A stretch of DNA of 64,000 bases from Prevotella sp. (GTDB lineage Bacteria; Bacteroidota; Bacteroidia; Bacteroidales; Bacteroidaceae). Under the pieces are notes generated by a model. The model did no database searches and was not told where the DNA came from. It saw only the letters and a list, made by a program, of their open reading frames with translations. Shown in pieces: positions 35,531-44,820 of this stretch. The position numbers and the translations under genes were made by a program. The stretch is from positions 1 to 64,000 of the forward strand of contig JAFZVV010000005.1 in assembly GCA_017617615.1 (NCBI GenBank), written 5' to 3'. The stretch's first letter is position 1. Every line of letters begins with the position of its first letter.

Positions 35531-36948
35531 ACCGTCTGTGTCTTCGGCCAATTCACGAGAAACAGCTGGCTTGTGGCACGGGTGAAGGCGGTGTATAGCC
35601 AATGCAGGTAGTCGGGTGTTACCATGTCGTCGGTCATATACCCCTGGTCCACATACACATGCTCCCACTGTCCGCCCTGAGCCTTATGGCATGTCACGGC
35701 ATAGGCATACTTCACCTGAAGGGCGTTGTAATAGGCATCGTCGCGCACCTTGATCATCCTGTCGTGCTTGAGAGGGATGTCGGCATAGTCGTCGCTCACC
35801 CCCTGGAAAAGCGCATCGCTCTGTTCTCTCGTGAGCGAGGGCGCGTCCGACCGGAGCGAGTCAAGAACCACCGTACAGGTTATTTCCCGGTCGTCGTAGT
35901 CGGGCAAAGTGAGCGCCACGTCGGCAAAGCGCAGTCCGTAGAGACTGCGATAGTTGCGCACGCGCCTTACCCTTGCCCTGTCGCCATTGGCGAGGAAGTC
36001 GAGACCCACCTTCTGCTGTTCTGTCCAGTAGTAGTTGTTTCTCACCACCATGAGCATGTCGCCCGATGCCAGTTCCTCCTCCCTGCCGAGCACACTGTTT
36101 CGTATGCCCTGATTGTAGATATTGGCACGTTTGTTCGACCGGGTGAGCACAATGGTCTCGTCGTGCCCTACATGGCTATAACTGGTATCTAACGACTCTA
36201 TGAGTTCATCGCCAGGCACCATCCGTATGTCGGCGAACCCCTCGAACCTCACCTTGGGCAGCAGGGTTGTCCCATCGCGGTCGACCATCCTCCGCACCAC
36301 GGTGGCATTGTAGAGGATGCCCGACTCCCGCCCCTGTCGGAGCACTTCGTCGAGTTGACAGTAGAGCACGCGTAACCCGTATCCCGCCATGAAGTCGGGA
36401 TTGAGTGCCGGTGACTCCTCCTCGCCCACCGGTGGCAGCTGTGCGGTGTCACCAATGAGTAGCATCCGGCAGTTCTGTCCGGAATACACAAACTTCACCA
36501 AGTCGTCGAGCAGTCTGCCGCTGCCGAAGCGTGCCTCACCATCCCCTTCGTTGGCTATCATCGAAGCCTCGTCGATGATGAAGAGGGTGTCGCGGTGTAG
36601 GTTGTCGCCAAGGAGGAACCCTGTCATCTGTCCGGTGAACGACTGCTGCCGATATATCCTGCGGTGGATGGTATATGCGGCATGGCCGCTGTTGAGAGCG
36701 AACACTTTCGCTGCCCGTCCTGTGGGTGCCAGGAGCATTACTTTCTGTCCGATGGCTGTCATCGACCTGACGAAAGCCCCAGCCACGGAAGTTTTCCCAG
36801 TACCCGCAGCCCCACACATAATCATCACTGGCGGCGCGCCAGTTTCGGTCATGAACTGCGCAAACGTCATGATAGCCTGTTCCTGTTCGGCCGTAGGCTG
36901 CATCCGCAATGCCTCGCCTACCCTATACGCCAATTCGCTCTCCGTCAT
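35518..36948 (-). CDS. RecD-like DNA helicase (AAA_30 / UvrD_C_2)
   Basis: The product of 476 codons from 36948 is a superfamily 1B helicase. Motif I is GAAGTGKTS (about 47), motif Ia LLAPTGRAAKV, motif II IIDEASM (about 125), motif III LLIGDTAQLPPVG and motif VI LYTAFTRATSQL, with VTCHKAQGGQWEHV before it. There are no RecB/RecC partners. Bacteroidetes carry such stand-alone RecD2-like proteins, thought to act in DNA repair. A -7 box at 36968-36975 puts the transcript start near 36961, so the ATG at 36948 is favoured over those at 36966 and 36990. The leader would be very short. Confidence 0.88.
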   Translation of the reverse strand: MTESELAYRVGEALRMQPTAEQEQAIMTFAQFMTETGAPPVMIMCGAAGTGKTSVAGAFVRSMTAIGQKVMLLAPTGRAAKVFALNSGHAAYTIHRRIYRQQSFTGQMTGFLLGDNLHRDTLFIIDEASMIANEGDGEARFGSGRLLDDLVKFVYSGQNCRMLLIGDTAQLPPVGEEESPALNPDFMAGYGLRVLYCQLDEVLRQGRESGILYNATVVRRMVDRDGTTLLPKVRFEGFADIRMVPGDELIESLDTSYSHVGHDETIVLTRSNKRANIYNQGIRNSVLGREEELASGDMLMVVRNNYYWTEQQKVGLDFLANGDRARVRRVRNYRSLYGLRFADVALTLPDYDDREITCTVVLDSLRSDAPSLTREQSDALFQGVSDDYADIPLKHDRMIKVRDDAYYNALQVKYAYAVTCHKAQGGQWEHVYVDQGYMTDDMVTPDYLHWLYTAFTRATSQLFLVNWPKTQTVILD

Positions 36949-36967
36949 CTTGCACGTTTTTTCCATG

Positions 36968-36975
36968 CAAAAATA
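36968..36975 (-). promoter_or_regulatory. -7 box (TATTTTTG) for the helicase
   Basis: The box lies only 20 nt before ATG 36948. It suggests a short leader and rules out the upstream start at 36990. Confidence 0.5.
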
Positions 36976-37006
36976 CGGCAAAGCGCACAAATGTCAAAGC
37001 AAATGC

Positions 37007-37037
37007 TTGTGAAAAAGAAGAAAAAATAGTATCTTCG
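37007..37037 (+). promoter_or_regulatory. Promoter for the phosphoethanolamine transferase
   Basis: TTG at 37007-37009, 20 nt, then TATCTTCG at 37030-37037 (one mismatch to TAnnTTTG). It is divergent from the helicase box about 35 bp away. Confidence 0.5.
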
Positions 37038-37052
37038 CCACATCAATCATCA

Positions 37053-38858
37053 ATGTCCTTGACGATGGGTCATCGTAAAGCCAATATCCTAAGCTACATC
37101 TGTGCTCCAGTCATACAAGAGTTGCCTTTTTTCCTCACGTTCATCATCCTGATGGGAATGAGGCCGATACGCAACATCCTCTTTCCGAAGACCATCCTCG
37201 ACCCCGACACCACGGCATTCGACCTGGCAGGACGCGTGGCTATCGTGGTACTCTTCGCATACCTTTTCGCCACCCTCGTATACTGGGTGGGCAAGCGATG
37301 GATGAGGATACTGGCCTATGTCGTGGTACTGGCGTTCTTCATCGTCGATTTCTTCCTTCTCAGGTCATACAACATGGTTCTGCGCCCTGATGTGCTCATG
37401 CTCGTGGCAGAGACCAACAACGAGGAGTCGTCCGAATTCCTGCGTCTCTTCGTGCTGTCGAAGCATGGTCTGGTCTACCTTTTCGTCATTGGCATTGTCA
37501 TCGCAGCCATCATCACCGGTGAGTGGGCATACTGGCGATGGTGCCTCCCCCGGTTGCACGGGAAGCACAGCATGGCAGGGGGATTGCTCCTCAGCGTGTT
37601 GCTGCTCTTCGGCATGTTTTCCTGCGGCACATTCGTCAGGCTATTCCAATGCACTGACATCGAACAGTATTTCGGTCAGCAAGAAGAAGACTTGGTGCGA
37701 CCCTCCGACCCCATCAGTTGTCTCGTCCAGAGCGTCTATGGCCTTCGGCTCATGAGAGAAGAGATGCGGGCGGCCATTACCACCAACACCCGCCTCAACC
37801 ACACGGCGACGGTGACCGAAAGCGACTCGCTCAACGTGGTGCTTGTCATCGGTGAGTCGCACAGCAAATGGCACTCGAGCCTCTATGGCTATCATCTCCG
37901 TACCAACCCACTGATGGAAGAAGAGCGTCAACGGGGTAACCTGTTTGTCTTCTCCGATGCCGTCGCTCCCTTCAGCATCACCAGTCCGGCGATGAAGAAC
38001 ATGCTCTGCTGCAACAGCATTGCCAACGGCGAGCGCTGGCAAGACTTCCCCTATCTCCCCGTCATCTTCAAGACGGCAGGCTACAACGTATATTTCTGGG
38101 ACAACCAGCGGAAAATCAGTCCCAACGCGCTCTACACCTTTGCCATCAACTCCTTCCTATACAACGATACCATCTCGCGCCTGTCGTATACCGATACGAG
38201 CGACCACAGTTTCGCCTGCGACTACCCCATCGTGCATACATTCGCCACCAGCCACCAGCAGATGGGCAAGCACAACCTCGTGGTGTTCCATCTCATGGGA
38301 CAGCATTTTGCCCCCGCCGAGCGGTTCCCACACGTGGAACAGTTTGAGCGATTCACCGCCGACAGCATCACCCGCCAAGCACCCTATCTCACCCGTGAGA
38401 AGAAGCAGTTCATCGCCGACTACGACAATGCCACGCTATACAACGATTATGTGCTGAAGCGCATCATTGACCTTTTCCGTCAGCAGAACACCGTGGTGGT
38501 GTATCTCTCCGACCATGGAGAAGAGACCTACGACTACCGCGACTCCATGGCTCGCCACTATACCCAGATGGACGACCCGTGGCTGAAATACGTGCACGAG
38601 GTGCCTTTCTTCGTGTGGTGTTCCGACAGGTTCATCGCCTCGCATCCTGCCATGGCAGAACAGATAGCCCGGTCGGTCGACAGACCTTTCACCACCGACA
38701 ACATCTGTCATCTGCTCTTCCACCTTGGCGGATTGCAGACCCCATACTACAAGGCCGACCGTGATGTCATCGGCGACCATTTCAAGACACGCCGCCGTAT
38801 CGTCGAGGGGAAAGACGACTTCGTAAGAGTAGACTTCGACAGCGTGAGGGTAAAGTAG
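37053..38858 (+). CDS. Phosphoethanolamine transferase (sulfatase family)
   Basis: The start at 37053 (MSLTMGHRKANILSYI) is chosen because the promoter is at 37007-37037; the frame open from 36909 lies over the divergent promoter. The 601-residue protein has five transmembrane helices (about 15-230) and a sulfatase-fold domain. Features are VVLVIGESHSKWHSSLYGY, APFSITSPAMKNMLCC (nucleophile Thr/Ser region), VVFHLMGQHFAPAERFP and VVYLSDHGEE for metal ligands. Such enzymes (EptA/CptA type) add phosphoethanolamine to lipid A, core sugars or glycans and can lower cationic peptide binding. The exact acceptor is unknown. An HlyD-ABC cluster follows 52 bp later. Confidence 0.88.
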   Translation: MSLTMGHRKANILSYICAPVIQELPFFLTFIILMGMRPIRNILFPKTILDPDTTAFDLAGRVAIVVLFAYLFATLVYWVGKRWMRILAYVVVLAFFIVDFFLLRSYNMVLRPDVLMLVAETNNEESSEFLRLFVLSKHGLVYLFVIGIVIAAIITGEWAYWRWCLPRLHGKHSMAGGLLLSVLLLFGMFSCGTFVRLFQCTDIEQYFGQQEEDLVRPSDPISCLVQSVYGLRLMREEMRAAITTNTRLNHTATVTESDSLNVVLVIGESHSKWHSSLYGYHLRTNPLMEEERQRGNLFVFSDAVAPFSITSPAMKNMLCCNSIANGERWQDFPYLPVIFKTAGYNVYFWDNQRKISPNALYTFAINSFLYNDTISRLSYTDTSDHSFACDYPIVHTFATSHQQMGKHNLVVFHLMGQHFAPAERFPHVEQFERFTADSITRQAPYLTREKKQFIADYDNATLYNDYVLKRIIDLFRQQNTVVVYLSDHGEETYDYRDSMARHYTQMDDPWLKYVHEVPFFVWCSDRFIASHPAMAEQIARSVDRPFTTDNICHLLFHLGGLQTPYYKADRDVIGDHFKTRRRIVEGKDDFVRVDFDSVRVK

Positions 38859-38910
38859 CCCGTTGAGCGAATATGAAACTTCATTAAGATTCAATTACAA
38901 TAGAGAAAAT

Positions 38911-39906
38911 ATGTCAGACCAAGCAAAAAAACAGCACAACAACATCCTGCTTGCCATAGCAGGTTTTTCAACAGTGGTAATCATCGTGGCCCTTATCGGT
39001 TTTCTTGCTCTCGACCGTGACCCGGATGTCATTCAGGGCCAGATGGAGGTAGATGAATACCGGGTGTCGAGCAAGGTGCCCGGCCGTATACTCGAACTCC
39101 GTGTGAAGGAGGGAGATTACGTGCACAAGGGCGACATTCTCGCCATCATCGACGCCCCTGAGGTGCAGGCCAAGAAGGTACAAGCCGAGAGTGCGCGCAG
39201 TGCAGCCTCTGCCATGCATGAGATGGCCAACAATGGGGCTCGCGAGGAAATGATACGCGGTGCCCACGAACTCCTGCAGCAGGCAAAGGCTGCCAACGAC
39301 ATCGCCCGCAAGACCTACGAACGCGTCAACAACCTCTTCAACGAGGGTGTGGTGACCGCTCAAAGGCGCGACGAGGCACTGGCCGCCGTGGAAGCCACCG
39401 ATGCCCAGGTGAAAGCAGCCCAAAGCCAGTACGACATGGCCCGCAACGGCACCCGTCAGGAAGAACGGAAGGCCAGTTCGGCCCACGTCAGACAGGCCAG
39501 TGGTGCCGTTATGGAAGTAAATTCCTACATCAACGAGACCCGACAGGTAGCCCAGATGGACGGTGAAGTCAGCGAGGTCTATCCCAAGGTAGGCGAACTG
39601 GTGGGTACTGGCACGCCCATCATGACCATTTCCTTGATGGACGAGCCATGGGCAACGTTCAACATACGCGAAGACCAGTTGAAGGGAATTGCCGTAGGCT
39701 CTGAGGTGACCGTATTTTTACCTGCCCTTGACAAAGAAATGAAGATGAAGGTGTTCTATATGAAGGACAAAGGATCGTTTGCCGTGTGGAAAGCCACGAA
39801 GGCCAGCGGACAGTACGACCAGAAGACTTTCGAGGTGAAGGCCCGTCCTCTGGGAAAAGTCGAGGGTATGCGTCCTGGCATGTCGGTGGTTCTAAAAAAT
39901 ACTTGA
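38911..39906 (+). CDS. HlyD-family membrane fusion protein
   Basis: The start at 38911 (MSDQAKKQHNNILLAIAGF) gives a single N-terminal transmembrane helix; an upstream frame from 38863 is unlikely. The 331-residue periplasmic adaptor has a biotinyl-lipoyl-like half motif (VSSKVPGRILELRVKEGDYV), a long Ala/Glu/Lys alpha-hairpin (about 90-190), and the second half motif (AQMDGEVSEVYPKVGELVG) with beta-barrel end. It resembles EmrA/YhiI adaptors that couple an inner-membrane transporter to an outer-membrane channel. Two ABC-2 permease genes follow directly. Confidence 0.9.
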   Translation: MSDQAKKQHNNILLAIAGFSTVVIIVALIGFLALDRDPDVIQGQMEVDEYRVSSKVPGRILELRVKEGDYVHKGDILAIIDAPEVQAKKVQAESARSAASAMHEMANNGAREEMIRGAHELLQQAKAANDIARKTYERVNNLFNEGVVTAQRRDEALAAVEATDAQVKAAQSQYDMARNGTRQEERKASSAHVRQASGAVMEVNSYINETRQVAQMDGEVSEVYPKVGELVGTGTPIMTISLMDEPWATFNIREDQLKGIAVGSEVTVFLPALDKEMKMKVFYMKDKGSFAVWKATKASGQYDQKTFEVKARPLGKVEGMRPGMSVVLKNT

Positions 39907-39919
39907 CAAATCCTTGCCG

Positions 39920-41089
39920 ATGAAATACCTCAGACAAATCTGGCGCATCGCACTGCGTGAACTCGACATCTTGAGGAAGAACCCCATCTACGGTTTCTGC
40001 ATGGTGGTGTTTCCACTGATTACGGTGCTCTTCTTCACCACGATGCTCAGAGACGGACTGCCGCAAGACCTCCCCATCGGTGTGGTAGACATGGACGACA
40101 GTTCTACATCACGTGGTCTTGTGCGCAACCTCGATGCCATGCAGAGTTCGCATGTGGCATACCATTTTGCGTCGGTCAGCGAGGCCCGCTGCGCCATGCA
40201 GGAGAACAAGATCTACGCCTTCCTCTACATCCCGGAGGGCACGGCGGCAAAACTTCTCGCAGGGCGCCAGCCGAAGATTTCGTATTACTACACGATGACT
40301 TGCTTGACGGCAGGCTCAATGGCCATGAAGGACCTGAAAACCATCGGCACGCTCGGTTCGGCAGCGGTGGGACAGGCCATGCTGAGAGCCAAGGGCGCCA
40401 CCCCCATGCAGATCAGGGCTGCCCTACAACCCGTGACCATCGATGCGCACCAGATAGCCAACCCTGAGAGCAGCTACAACGTCTACCTGACCACTGCCCT
40501 CGTGCCAGGCATCATGATGCTTTTCATGGCGCTGCTCTCGTCCTACTCTCTCGGTATGGAACTGAAATTCGATACAGGCAAGGAATGGCTTGCAAAAGCC
40601 GATGGCAACATTGTCGTGGCCATCATCGGCAAGTATCTTGTCCATATGCTCATCTTCCTCGTCGTTGTGTTCCTGTTCCAGTATTACATATACAACGTGC
40701 TCCATTTCCCGCGACTTGGCGGAGTATGGAGCATCGTGCGGCTCTGCGTGCTGCAAGTCATCGCCTCACTCGGTTTCGGCATCTTCGCGTTCGGACTGAT
40801 GCCATCGCTCCGTATGTCGATGAGTATCAGTTCGCTGTGGTCGGTGCTCAGCATCTCGATGTGCGGCTCTGCATTCCCTGTCATGGGCATGGACGCTCCG
40901 TTGCAGGCCCTGTCTTGGCTTTTCCCCCTGCGACACTATTTCATGCTCTATCAAGTGACGGTGTTCAATGGGTTCCCGGTCATCGACTCCTGGTTCCACC
41001 TCGTGGCACTCGTGGGTTTCACGTTGCTGCCGTGGTTCGTTCTCCGTAAAGTCAAAAACGCAATGCTCAATTATGTCTATATTCCGTAA
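39920..41089 (+). CDS. ABC-2 type permease, first
   Basis: The 389-residue protein (ATG 39920; a TTG 6 nt upstream is less likely) starts MKYLRQIWRIALRELDILRK and has one N-terminal helix, a large extracytoplasmic domain (about 45-175) and five C-terminal helices (about 190-385). This is the ABC-2 membrane layout seen in YhhJ and YbhS/R. No nucleotide-binding domain is present in the protein. It overlaps the next permease gene by 17 bp. With the HlyD adaptor it should form an exporter; the cargo is unknown. Confidence 0.88.
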   Translation: MKYLRQIWRIALRELDILRKNPIYGFCMVVFPLITVLFFTTMLRDGLPQDLPIGVVDMDDSSTSRGLVRNLDAMQSSHVAYHFASVSEARCAMQENKIYAFLYIPEGTAAKLLAGRQPKISYYYTMTCLTAGSMAMKDLKTIGTLGSAAVGQAMLRAKGATPMQIRAALQPVTIDAHQIANPESSYNVYLTTALVPGIMMLFMALLSSYSLGMELKFDTGKEWLAKADGNIVVAIIGKYLVHMLIFLVVVFLFQYYIYNVLHFPRLGGVWSIVRLCVLQVIASLGFGIFAFGLMPSLRMSMSISSLWSVLSISMCGSAFPVMGMDAPLQALSWLFPLRHYFMLYQVTVFNGFPVIDSWFHLVALVGFTLLPWFVLRKVKNAMLNYVYIP

Positions 41090-42269
41090 GCTCAAGGAAC
41101 ACTTTACCGATGTGCTCTACATCTGGCGACAAGAGATGCGGCAGGTTTTCCGCGATGAGGGCGTGCTGATGTTCCTCGTCATCGTTCCGCTTGGTTATCC
41201 GCTGCTCTATTCGTGGATATACAACAACGAGGCGGTGCATGAGGTTCCCGTGGTCGTTGTCGACCAGTCGCATTCGCTACTCTCGCGGCAGTTCGTCCGC
41301 GACTGCGATTCTTCGCCCGATGTCCACGTGGCATTCTATGCTGAGGACCTCGACGAGGCGAAGTCGCTCGTCAGCCGCCAACTGGTCAAAGGCATCTACC
41401 TCATCCCCACCGACTTTGCCAAACGCATCAACCGTGGAGAGCAGGGCACGGTCAGTGTCTACTGCGACATGTCGCTCATGCTCGCCTACAAGTGCATCTA
41501 CCAGACTGCGATGATTGAGGCAGGGCGTATCGGAGCAGGCCTGAGTATCAAGAAGTCGGGCAACTACACCAAGCGCGAGGATGCCATCACCGTGCAGCCC
41601 CTGGCGGTAGACGACGTGGCGATGTTCAATCCCTCTGGTGGTTACGGCAGTTGCGTGCTGCCCGCTGTGCTCATGCTCATCCTGCAACAGACACTCGCCC
41701 TCGGCATTGGCATGTCGGCAGGCACGTCACGCGAGCGCAACCGCAATGGCCATCTCATCCCCATTGATAACCCGCACTATCAGGGTGCCTACCGCATCGT
41801 CTGTGGCAAGGCCCTGTGCTACGCCATGGTCTGTGCCGTCACCAGTGCCTACCTTGCCTTGGTCATTCCCAAGTTGTTTTCCTTTCCGCATCTCGCCAAC
41901 CGTTGGGACTTGCTGCAGATGATGATTCCATATATTCTGGCCAGCATCTTCTTCGGGATGACTATCAGTTGCCTCGTACGTTACCGCGAGAATGTCATGT
42001 TGCTGATGGTCTTCGTTTCCGTTCCGCTACTGTTTATGACTGGTGTTTCCTGGCCGCAGGCCAGCATCCCAGGTGCCTGGCAGGGCGTGTCATGGCTCTT
42101 TCCCAGCACCTTCGGCGTCCGCGCCTACGTCCGCATCAACTCCATGGGTGCCACTATCGACCAGGTGTTGCCCGAGGTGCACATTCTCTGGATCCAGGCT
42201 GCAGCCTATCTCGGCCTCGCCTGCTTGGTGTACCGTCACCAGTTCCGTCTGGCAAGGAAATATAGTTAG
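41073..42269 (+). CDS. ABC-2 type permease, second
   Basis: The start at 41073 (MSIFRKLKEHFTDVLYIW) is inside the end of the preceding gene, a 17-bp overlap that implies coupled translation. The 398 residues have the same topology as the first permease: one N-terminal helix, then an extracytoplasmic domain with VPVVVVDQSHSLLSRQFV, then five to six helices. The pair probably forms a heterodimer. Neither this gene nor its neighbours encode an ATPase or an outer-membrane TolC protein, so these must come from elsewhere if the pump is active. Confidence 0.88.
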   Translation: MSIFRKLKEHFTDVLYIWRQEMRQVFRDEGVLMFLVIVPLGYPLLYSWIYNNEAVHEVPVVVVDQSHSLLSRQFVRDCDSSPDVHVAFYAEDLDEAKSLVSRQLVKGIYLIPTDFAKRINRGEQGTVSVYCDMSLMLAYKCIYQTAMIEAGRIGAGLSIKKSGNYTKREDAITVQPLAVDDVAMFNPSGGYGSCVLPAVLMLILQQTLALGIGMSAGTSRERNRNGHLIPIDNPHYQGAYRIVCGKALCYAMVCAVTSAYLALVIPKLFSFPHLANRWDLLQMMIPYILASIFFGMTISCLVRYRENVMLLMVFVSVPLLFMTGVSWPQASIPGAWQGVSWLFPSTFGVRAYVRINSMGATIDQVLPEVHILWIQAAAYLGLACLVYRHQFRLARKYS

Positions 42270-42376
42270 CTGTTCGTTCGACACCATGCAGCAATCGTTG
42301 ATGCGGCATGACCTCACCATGCTCCTCATCAGATGCACAAAACGCGTTGAAGAGGGTTAAAAAACGGAGGGTTTCG

Positions 42377-42407
42377 TTGGGTTTTCCATTATTATGAACT
42401 ATATTTG
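42377..42407 (+). promoter_or_regulatory. Promoter for the DUF4421-like gene
   Basis: TTG at 42377-42379, 20 nt, TATATTTG at 42400-42407. The TTG start codon at 42431 is 23 nt downstream. Confidence 0.65.
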
Positions 42408-42430
42408 TAATCGAAATAATCTTTTTTAAT

Positions 42431-43444
42431 TTGAGTAAACGATTTTTGTGCATCAATAAAGTTCTTGTCGTGACGGCGCTGCTGACCATCAGCATGGCTA
42501 CCGTCGCACAGACACGTCGTGAACTGATGAGGGCGCGTGTAGACAGTGCACTCTCCGCCCGTTATTACAAGACGCCTTACGATACGAACTACGTCATCAG
42601 GCCAGAGGGAAAACTGACGCTGAAACTCAGGCTGAACCAGACGGGCAACGACATCCATGCGAAAGGTACCGTCAACGACATTTATTCGAGAGCCGACCTG
42701 AAGACCAGCAACAAGACCACCATTTCCGTGGCTGCCGCCTATCGCGGGCTATCCCTCGGACTATCTGTCAATCCCGCAAAGATGAAAGGCGTGTACAAGG
42801 ACTATGAGTTCAACCTCAACTACTTCAGCAACCGTCTGAGCCTTGATGCCAGCTATCAACGCTCATCCACACTCTCGGGCGACATCGAACGGAATGGGAT
42901 GCAACACCTCGAGTCTGGCGATATCTCCATGAAAGTACTCAATCTGGCGGGTTACTACACCTTCAACCACCGCCGTTTCTCCTTCCCCGCTGCCTTCACA
43001 CAGTCGTACATCCAGCTTCGTTCGGCTGGTTCATGGCTCGTGGGGTTCAGTTATCAAGGCGGCAGCATCAGGACGACAGACGATTTGAAAACAAGAAACC
43101 CGAACGCTCCCGACGTGCACATCGATTTAGGCCATGTCGGCATTGGTGGCGGCTATGGCTACAATCTCGTATTGGGCAAGAAATGGTTGCTTCATTTCTC
43201 CATGCTGCCCACCTTCGTGGTTTACAACCGCAACAAATTCACCGTGAACGACGAACGCAAGAGAGCAAAGCATATGCGCTTCAACATGATATTCAACGAG
43301 CGCGTTGCCATCGTCCGCAACTTCTCGCCACGCTTTTTCGCCGGTGCCACACTGGTCATGAACAACTCCGTCTTCGACGATGACGTAGTTATCGTCAACC
43401 AAAACAAATGGCGTGCCCGCGCCTTCGTTGGAATACGGTTGTGA
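42431..43444 (+). CDS. DUF4421-like outer-membrane beta-barrel protein
   Basis: The start is taken as TTG at 42431: it follows the promoter at 42377-42407 and gives a full signal peptide (SKRFLCINKVLVVTALLTIS, then MATVAQ). The first ATG would cut the signal. The 337-residue product has the DUF4421-like features YDTNYVIRPEGKLTLKLRLN, YSRADLKTSNKT, and alternating amphipathic strands (LGLSVNPAKMKG, GGGYGYNLVLGKKWLLHFSM) ending in an aromatic-rich strand FVGIRL. It should sit in the outer membrane; function is unknown. It is separate from the ABC cluster by 161 bp. Confidence 0.8.
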   Translation: MSKRFLCINKVLVVTALLTISMATVAQTRRELMRARVDSALSARYYKTPYDTNYVIRPEGKLTLKLRLNQTGNDIHAKGTVNDIYSRADLKTSNKTTISVAAAYRGLSLGLSVNPAKMKGVYKDYEFNLNYFSNRLSLDASYQRSSTLSGDIERNGMQHLESGDISMKVLNLAGYYTFNHRRFSFPAAFTQSYIQLRSAGSWLVGFSYQGGSIRTTDDLKTRNPNAPDVHIDLGHVGIGGGYGYNLVLGKKWLLHFSMLPTFVVYNRNKFTVNDERKRAKHMRFNMIFNERVAIVRNFSPRFFAGATLVMNNSVFDDDVVIVNQNKWRARAFVGIRL

Positions 43445-43523
43445 GGCCTTTTCACCTCATTCATCATGCGGGTTATCAGACGAATAAGAAAACCAACATA
43501 ATATACAATAAACTCTAATTATC

Positions 43524-44801
43524 ATGAAGAGAATCTATAAAGCACATATCCTTTTTACGAAGGAGCAAAGCCGTTTCGAGGTGCTGGAGAACGGCTATGT
43601 CGCCGTAGACGCCAATGGGCTTGTGACTGGTGTGGCGACAGATTTGGCATCGCTCGACAGTGAGGATGCGGAGGTCGTTGATTTCGGCAACCGTCTGCTG
43701 ATACCTGCCATGAACGACATGCACGTGCATGCCCCGCAAGTACGCAACCAAGGTGTGGCGATGGACCTGGAACTGCTGCCATGGTTGCAGAACTACACCT
43801 TCCCCGAGGAATCGAAGTATGCCGACACGCATTACGCTGAGTACATGTATCGCCGTTTCCTGCATACCCAATGGCTTTTTGGTACCATGCGCAGTTGCGT
43901 GTTCGGAACCGTCCACACGGAGAGTACCCGCCTGCTGATGAAACTCTATCAGGAAGCCGGCATGGGAGCACTGGTAGGCAAAGTGGCCATGAACCGCAAC
44001 TGTCCCGATGCACTCAGCGAAGACGTGGAGGCTGCCGTCGAAGGCAATGAGCGGCTGATTGCTGAATTCAACCAACCCGATGCGCTGGTACGTCCCATCA
44101 TCACGCCACGTTTCGTGCCGTCGTGTACGCCGGAGTTGTTGAGCGCCTGTGGCGAACTGGCCAACAAGTACCAGTTGCCCGTACAGTCGCATCTGTCGGA
44201 GAACATATCAGAGATTGCCTGGGTGGCGGAGCTGGAGCCAGAAAGCGAGCATTATGGTGATGCCTACAACCGCTATGGGCTCTTCGGCCAGACGCCCACC
44301 ATCATGGCCCACTGCGTGTGGACGGATGGCAGCGAAATGGAACTGATGAAGCGCAACGGAGTTATGGTCGCTCATTGTCCCACGTCGAACTTCAACATCG
44401 CGTCGGGTATGGCACCCGTCCGCACCTTCCTCGAGGAGGGTCTGCGTGTCGGACTGGGCAGCGACATCAGCGGAGGCCACGATCTGAATATGTTCCGCAT
44501 GTTGGTATATGCCATTCAGGTCAGCAAGATGCACTACCAACAAAACCACGACAAGCGGTTCCTTACCCTGCCCGAAATTTTCTGGATTGCCACCAAGTCG
44601 GCAGGCAGCTTCTTTGGCAAGGTGGGCAGCTTCGAGCCTGGCTATGAGTTCGACGCTCTGGTCATCGACGATAGCGTCCTCAACTTCGACAACTACACCC
44701 TGTTGGAGCGTTTGGAGCGATACATCTATCTGGGCGACGACCGCCAGATCGTGCACCGCTTCTGCCGTGGGAAAATCATCACCGAACCAAAGGTTATCTG
44801 A
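43524..44801 (+). CDS. guaD: Guanine deaminase
   Basis: The enzyme converts guanine to xanthine. The 425-residue amidohydrolase has HxH zinc ligands in MHVHAPQVRNQG, the substrate segment LPWLQNYTFPEESKYAD, QSHLSENISE, IMAHCVW, HCPTSNFNIASG and GSDISGGHDLNM with the metal Asp. All these match the guanine deaminase subset rather than atrazine or cytosine deaminases. There is no -7 box directly upstream. A secreted protein starts 19 bp after its stop, a pairing with no clear functional link. Confidence 0.9.
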   Translation: MKRIYKAHILFTKEQSRFEVLENGYVAVDANGLVTGVATDLASLDSEDAEVVDFGNRLLIPAMNDMHVHAPQVRNQGVAMDLELLPWLQNYTFPEESKYADTHYAEYMYRRFLHTQWLFGTMRSCVFGTVHTESTRLLMKLYQEAGMGALVGKVAMNRNCPDALSEDVEAAVEGNERLIAEFNQPDALVRPIITPRFVPSCTPELLSACGELANKYQLPVQSHLSENISEIAWVAELEPESEHYGDAYNRYGLFGQTPTIMAHCVWTDGSEMELMKRNGVMVAHCPTSNFNIASGMAPVRTFLEEGLRVGLGSDISGGHDLNMFRMLVYAIQVSKMHYQQNHDKRFLTLPEIFWIATKSAGSFFGKVGSFEPGYEFDALVIDDSVLNFDNYTLLERLERYIYLGDDRQIVHRFCRGKIITEPKVI

Positions 44802-44820
44802 TTCAAGTACATTATTATCG

